From assembly GCA_018433265.1 (NCBI GenBank), contig JAHDRO010000160.1, forward strand, positions 1 to 6,477: 6,477 bases of DNA, read 5' to 3'. The notes beneath the pieces are model-generated. The model was not told where the DNA came from. It saw only the letters and a list, made by a program, of their open reading frames with translations, and searched no databases. Shown piece by piece: positions 4,361-6,477 of the stretch. The translations under genes were made by a program, and so were the position numbers. Origin of the DNA: Bacteroidales bacterium (GTDB lineage Bacteria > Bacteroidota > Bacteroidia > Bacteroidales > UBA932). Positions within the stretch are counted from its first letter, which is position 1. The number at the start of each line of letters is the position of its first letter.

Positions 4361-6477
4361 TGTGTAGCCAGCTCTGTTAGTTTAACAATTGCAGCAGCAA
4401 GACCTGTAATGTTTTTGCCACCTGCGCTTGCAAGGAAATTCTGTCCTCCTCCTCCTCCACTAATCAATGGCGCCGCTTCCCGTATGTCTTTAGCTGCGTT
4501 ATATCCTTTGGTTGTCAGATCGTCAGTATACATCAGAGTCAGTGTAGCTTTACCTTCTGATTCACAACCGGCAATAAATACGGTATTGTTCATCTCATTA
4601 TGTATCATCGAAGCAATCTTTTTAACAACCTCAGCAGGATAAGCACCGGACATGGTTACAATTTTCATTCCATTGATCTCTCTTGCTTTTTCGATTAGTG
4701 ATTCTTTCAATTTTTTTACTTTCTCTTTTAATTCCTCTTCAATAGTTTTATGCAACATCTCGTTTTCGCTTACAAGTTTCTGAATAGCTGTCACAAGACT
4801 TGGATTATTGTTGAGTATGCTCCGTATAGATTTTAGTGTATCTTCAAATTCCTCGACAACTCTCTCTGCGTATTCTCCTGTAACAGCTTCGATTCGTCTT
4901 ACACCTGCAGCAATCGCTGATTCCGAAAGAATTTTGAAATACCCAATATTACCTGTTGCCAAAGTATGTGTTCCACCACACAGTTCAATAGAATTGCCAA
5001 AACGAATCACCCTAACCCTGTCCCCGTATTTCTCTCCAAAAAGTGCCATGGCTCCTATTTTACGTGCCTCTTCAATAGGAACCTCTCTGAACTCTTCTCT
5101 TGGGGAGTTCTCTCTTATCAGTTCGTTAACGCGGTTTTCTATTTTTCGGATCATTTCATCACTGATCTTTTCATAGTGAGAAAAGTCAAATCTGAAATAA
5201 TTGAAATTGACGAGTGACCCCTTTTGTTCAATATGATTTCCAAGTAACTCTCTCAATGCCCTGTGCAACAAATGTGTAGCAGTATGGTTATTTGCAGTGG
5301 AAATTCGTTTTTTAAGATCAACTTTTGCTGTAAATGGTAAGTCAGTCCTAGCAGGAAGTGTGTCCGCAATATGTACTATAAGATTGTTTTCTTTAACGGT
5401 ATTAGTTATAGAATATTGTATTCCATCAGCAGATTCAATATAACCTGTGTCTCCGACCTGCCCTCCGCTTTCGGCATAAAAGGGAGTTTTGTCAAAAACA
5501 AGTTGATAGTATTCTTTAACTTTTGCCTTGATCTTACGGTACTTAACAATGCTTATTTGCTCTTCAACTTTGTCGTAACCCACAAATTCGACCCCATTAA
5601 AAGGACGAAGTTCTATCCAGTCACTTTCTTCTGTGGAGGTCGCATTACGACTTCTCTCTTTTTGTTTGGAGAGCTCTTTTTCAAAGGTACTAAGGTCGAT
5701 TGTGTAGCCATGTTCTTTTGCAATTAATTCACTCAGGTCAATGGGGAAACCATAGGTGTCATAAAGAGTAAATGCCTCTTTTCCAGGAATGACTTTAGTT
5801 GTTTTATTTTTTTCTATTAATGTCTCCATCAGTTTAATACCTTTGTCCAATGTTCTGAGGAAAGCCTCTTCTTCCTCTTTGATAACTTTCTCAATAAGGG
5901 ATTGTTGTTTGATCAGCTCAGGATAAGCTTCACCGAGATTAGTTACAAGAGTAGGTACGAGTTTACACAAGAATGGCTGATCTATACCAAGAAATGTATA
6001 AGCATAGCGTACAGCTCTTCGCAGGATACGCCGGATAACATATCCTGCCTTGACATTGGACGGAAGTTGCCCGTCAGCAATTGAAAAACTTATGGCTCGG
6101 ATATGATCGGCAATGACTCTCATTGCTACTGATATTTGTTCTGATTCATTATAGCTTTTGCCACTTAGACGAGATATGGAGGCAATCATATTAGTGAACA
6201 GATCAGTGTCATAGTTGCTTTGTTTTCCTTGAATTATCATGCAGAGTCGCTCAAGTCCCATTCCTGTATCAACGTGTTTCTGAGGTAATTGGGCTAATTC
6301 TCCATTAGCTTTTCTGTTATACTGAATAAATACAAGATTCCAGATTTCAATAACATGTGGATCTCCCTTATTTACAAGGGATGCGCCGCTTATTTTTTTT
6401 CTATCTTCAGTACTGCGTATATCAATATGAATCTCGCTGCAAGGACCACATGGTCCGGTATCACCCATTTCCCAGAA
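4351..6477 (-). CDS. alaS: Alanyl-tRNA synthetase, N-terminus cut off by the window edge
   Basis: Charges tRNA(Ala) with alanine and hydrolyses mischarged Ser- or Gly-tRNA(Ala). The reading frame is open to the window end, so 708 residues are visible (from FWEMGDTGPCGPC) and about 165 N-terminal residues, including class II motifs 1 and 2, are missing. Counting the Met of MGDTG as 1: the aminoacylation core continues through EIWNLVFIQYNR (41-52) and class II motif 3 DTGMGLERL (67-75, Arg74), then the helical tRNA-recognition region (about 110-290). The editing domain has FYAESGGQVGDTG (330-342), the zinc-binding HTATH (395-399) and CGGTH (497-501), all key residues present. A charged coiled-coil linker (about 535-600) leads to the C-terminal C-Ala domain, with the glycine tract SGGGGGQ (670-676) and ASAGGK (680-685). 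It is the first visible gene of the train; its promoter lies outside. The TGA stop overlaps the next gene's GTG start (GTGA). Confidence 0.98.
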   Translation of the reverse strand, partial: FWEMGDTGPCGPCSEIHIDIRSTEDRKKISGASLVNKGDPHVIEIWNLVFIQYNRKANGELAQLPQKHVDTGMGLERLCMIIQGKQSNYDTDLFTNMIASISRLSGKSYNESEQISVAMRVIADHIRAISFSIADGQLPSNVKAGYVIRRILRRAVRYAYTFLGIDQPFLCKLVPTLVTNLGEAYPELIKQQSLIEKVIKEEEEAFLRTLDKGIKLMETLIEKNKTTKVIPGKEAFTLYDTYGFPIDLSELIAKEHGYTIDLSTFEKELSKQKERSRNATSTEESDWIELRPFNGVEFVGYDKVEEQISIVKYRKIKAKVKEYYQLVFDKTPFYAESGGQVGDTGYIESADGIQYSITNTVKENNLIVHIADTLPARTDLPFTAKVDLKKRISTANNHTATHLLHRALRELLGNHIEQKGSLVNFNYFRFDFSHYEKISDEMIRKIENRVNELIRENSPREEFREVPIEEARKIGAMALFGEKYGDRVRVIRFGNSIELCGGTHTLATGNIGYFKILSESAIAAGVRRIEAVTGEYAERVVEEFEDTLKSIRSILNNNPSLVTAIQKLVSENEMLHKTIEEELKEKVKKLKESLIEKAREINGMKIVTMSGAYPAEVVKKIASMIHNEMNNTVFIAGCESEGKATLTLMYTDDLTTKGYNAAKDIREAAPLISGGGGGQNFLASAGGKNITGLAAAIVKLTELATQQR
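4444..4458 (-). repeat. Five-unit GGA trinucleotide repeat inside alaS
   Basis: Five perfect GGA codons in a row (TCC x5 on the plus strand) encode the five-glycine tract of the C-Ala domain. Glycine-rich loops here are normal for the family, but using the same codon five times makes a 15-bp microsatellite, and a repeated GGAGG sequence that looks like a strong internal ribosome-binding tract. Loss or gain of a unit would keep the frame. Confidence 0.85.

Larger units (their letters stand above)
235..6477 (-). other. Putative polycistronic operon alaS-lptF-fmt-thiN-S9 hydrolase
   Basis: Five same-strand genes with junctions of -4, -14, -4 and +25 nt leave no room for internal terminators, and any internal promoters would have to lie inside coding sequence. 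Read-through from a promoter upstream of alaS, beyond the window, is the simplest reading. The last gene is the least tightly joined and could have an additional promoter inside the thiN end, though no clear Bacteroidota TTTG / TAnnTTTG pair is seen there. The bidirectional hairpin at 98-135 is the first strong terminator downstream. Confidence 0.7.

Noticed and set aside
4808..5176. Open frame of 122 codons on the plus strand opposite alaS.
   Set aside because: It mirrors the conserved editing-domain coding sequence of alaS, is serine- and leucine-rich low-information sequence, and matches no family I know.
5371..5727. Open frame of 118 codons on the plus strand opposite alaS.
   Set aside because: It is a phenylalanine-rich complement of the lysine-rich alaS coding strand, with no ribosome-binding site or domain.
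4351..6477. Possible pseudogene or truncated alaS because the first Met in the window is at MGDTG.
   Set aside because: The frame stays open through FWE to the last base, and those residues match the family, so the missing N-terminus is simply outside the window.

Overview
The window looks like an ordinary housekeeping region from a member of the Bacteroidota, most likely order Bacteroidales. This is inferred from the 5S rRNA sequence, the style of the alanyl-tRNA synthetase (FWEMGDTGPCGPCSEIH block), the LptF-type permease with an IDELVGKGL block and enlarged periplasmic part, the moderately AT-rich DNA and the weak use of Shine-Dalgarno sites. Genus cannot be fixed from this sequence alone.

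Layout: bases 1-92 are the 3' three quarters of a 5S rRNA on the plus strand, presumably the last gene of an rRNA operon lying to the left. It is followed by a perfect 15-bp hairpin (98-135) flanked by A and T runs, so it can terminate transcription from both sides. Everything from 235 to the right edge is one minus-strand gene train. In transcription order it holds alaS (alanyl-tRNA synthetase, 5' end cut by the window edge), an LptF-type lipopolysaccharide-export permease, fmt (methionyl-tRNA formyltransferase), thiN (thiamine pyrophosphokinase) and a secreted S9-type alpha/beta hydrolase. The joints are a 4-nt GTGA overlap, a 14-nt overlap, a 4-nt ATGA overlap and a 25-nt gap. A single polycistronic mRNA with translational coupling is therefore likely, converging on the rRNA operon.

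The genes do not form a single pathway. alaS and fmt serve translation (aminoacylation and initiator tRNA formylation), lptF serves outer-membrane biogenesis, thiN makes the cofactor thiamine diphosphate, and the last gene is an exported hydrolase of unknown substrate. This is a growth-linked mixed housekeeping operon.

I found no mobile element, CRISPR array, tRNA, toxin-antitoxin pair, defence system or riboswitch, and no gene-free stretch longer than about 140 bases. I do not see evidence of a new biological system. The points worth a second look are modest: the operon composition, the shared bidirectional terminator, the enlarged LptF periplasmic domain, a five-fold GGA repeat in alaS, and the unassigned secreted hydrolase.
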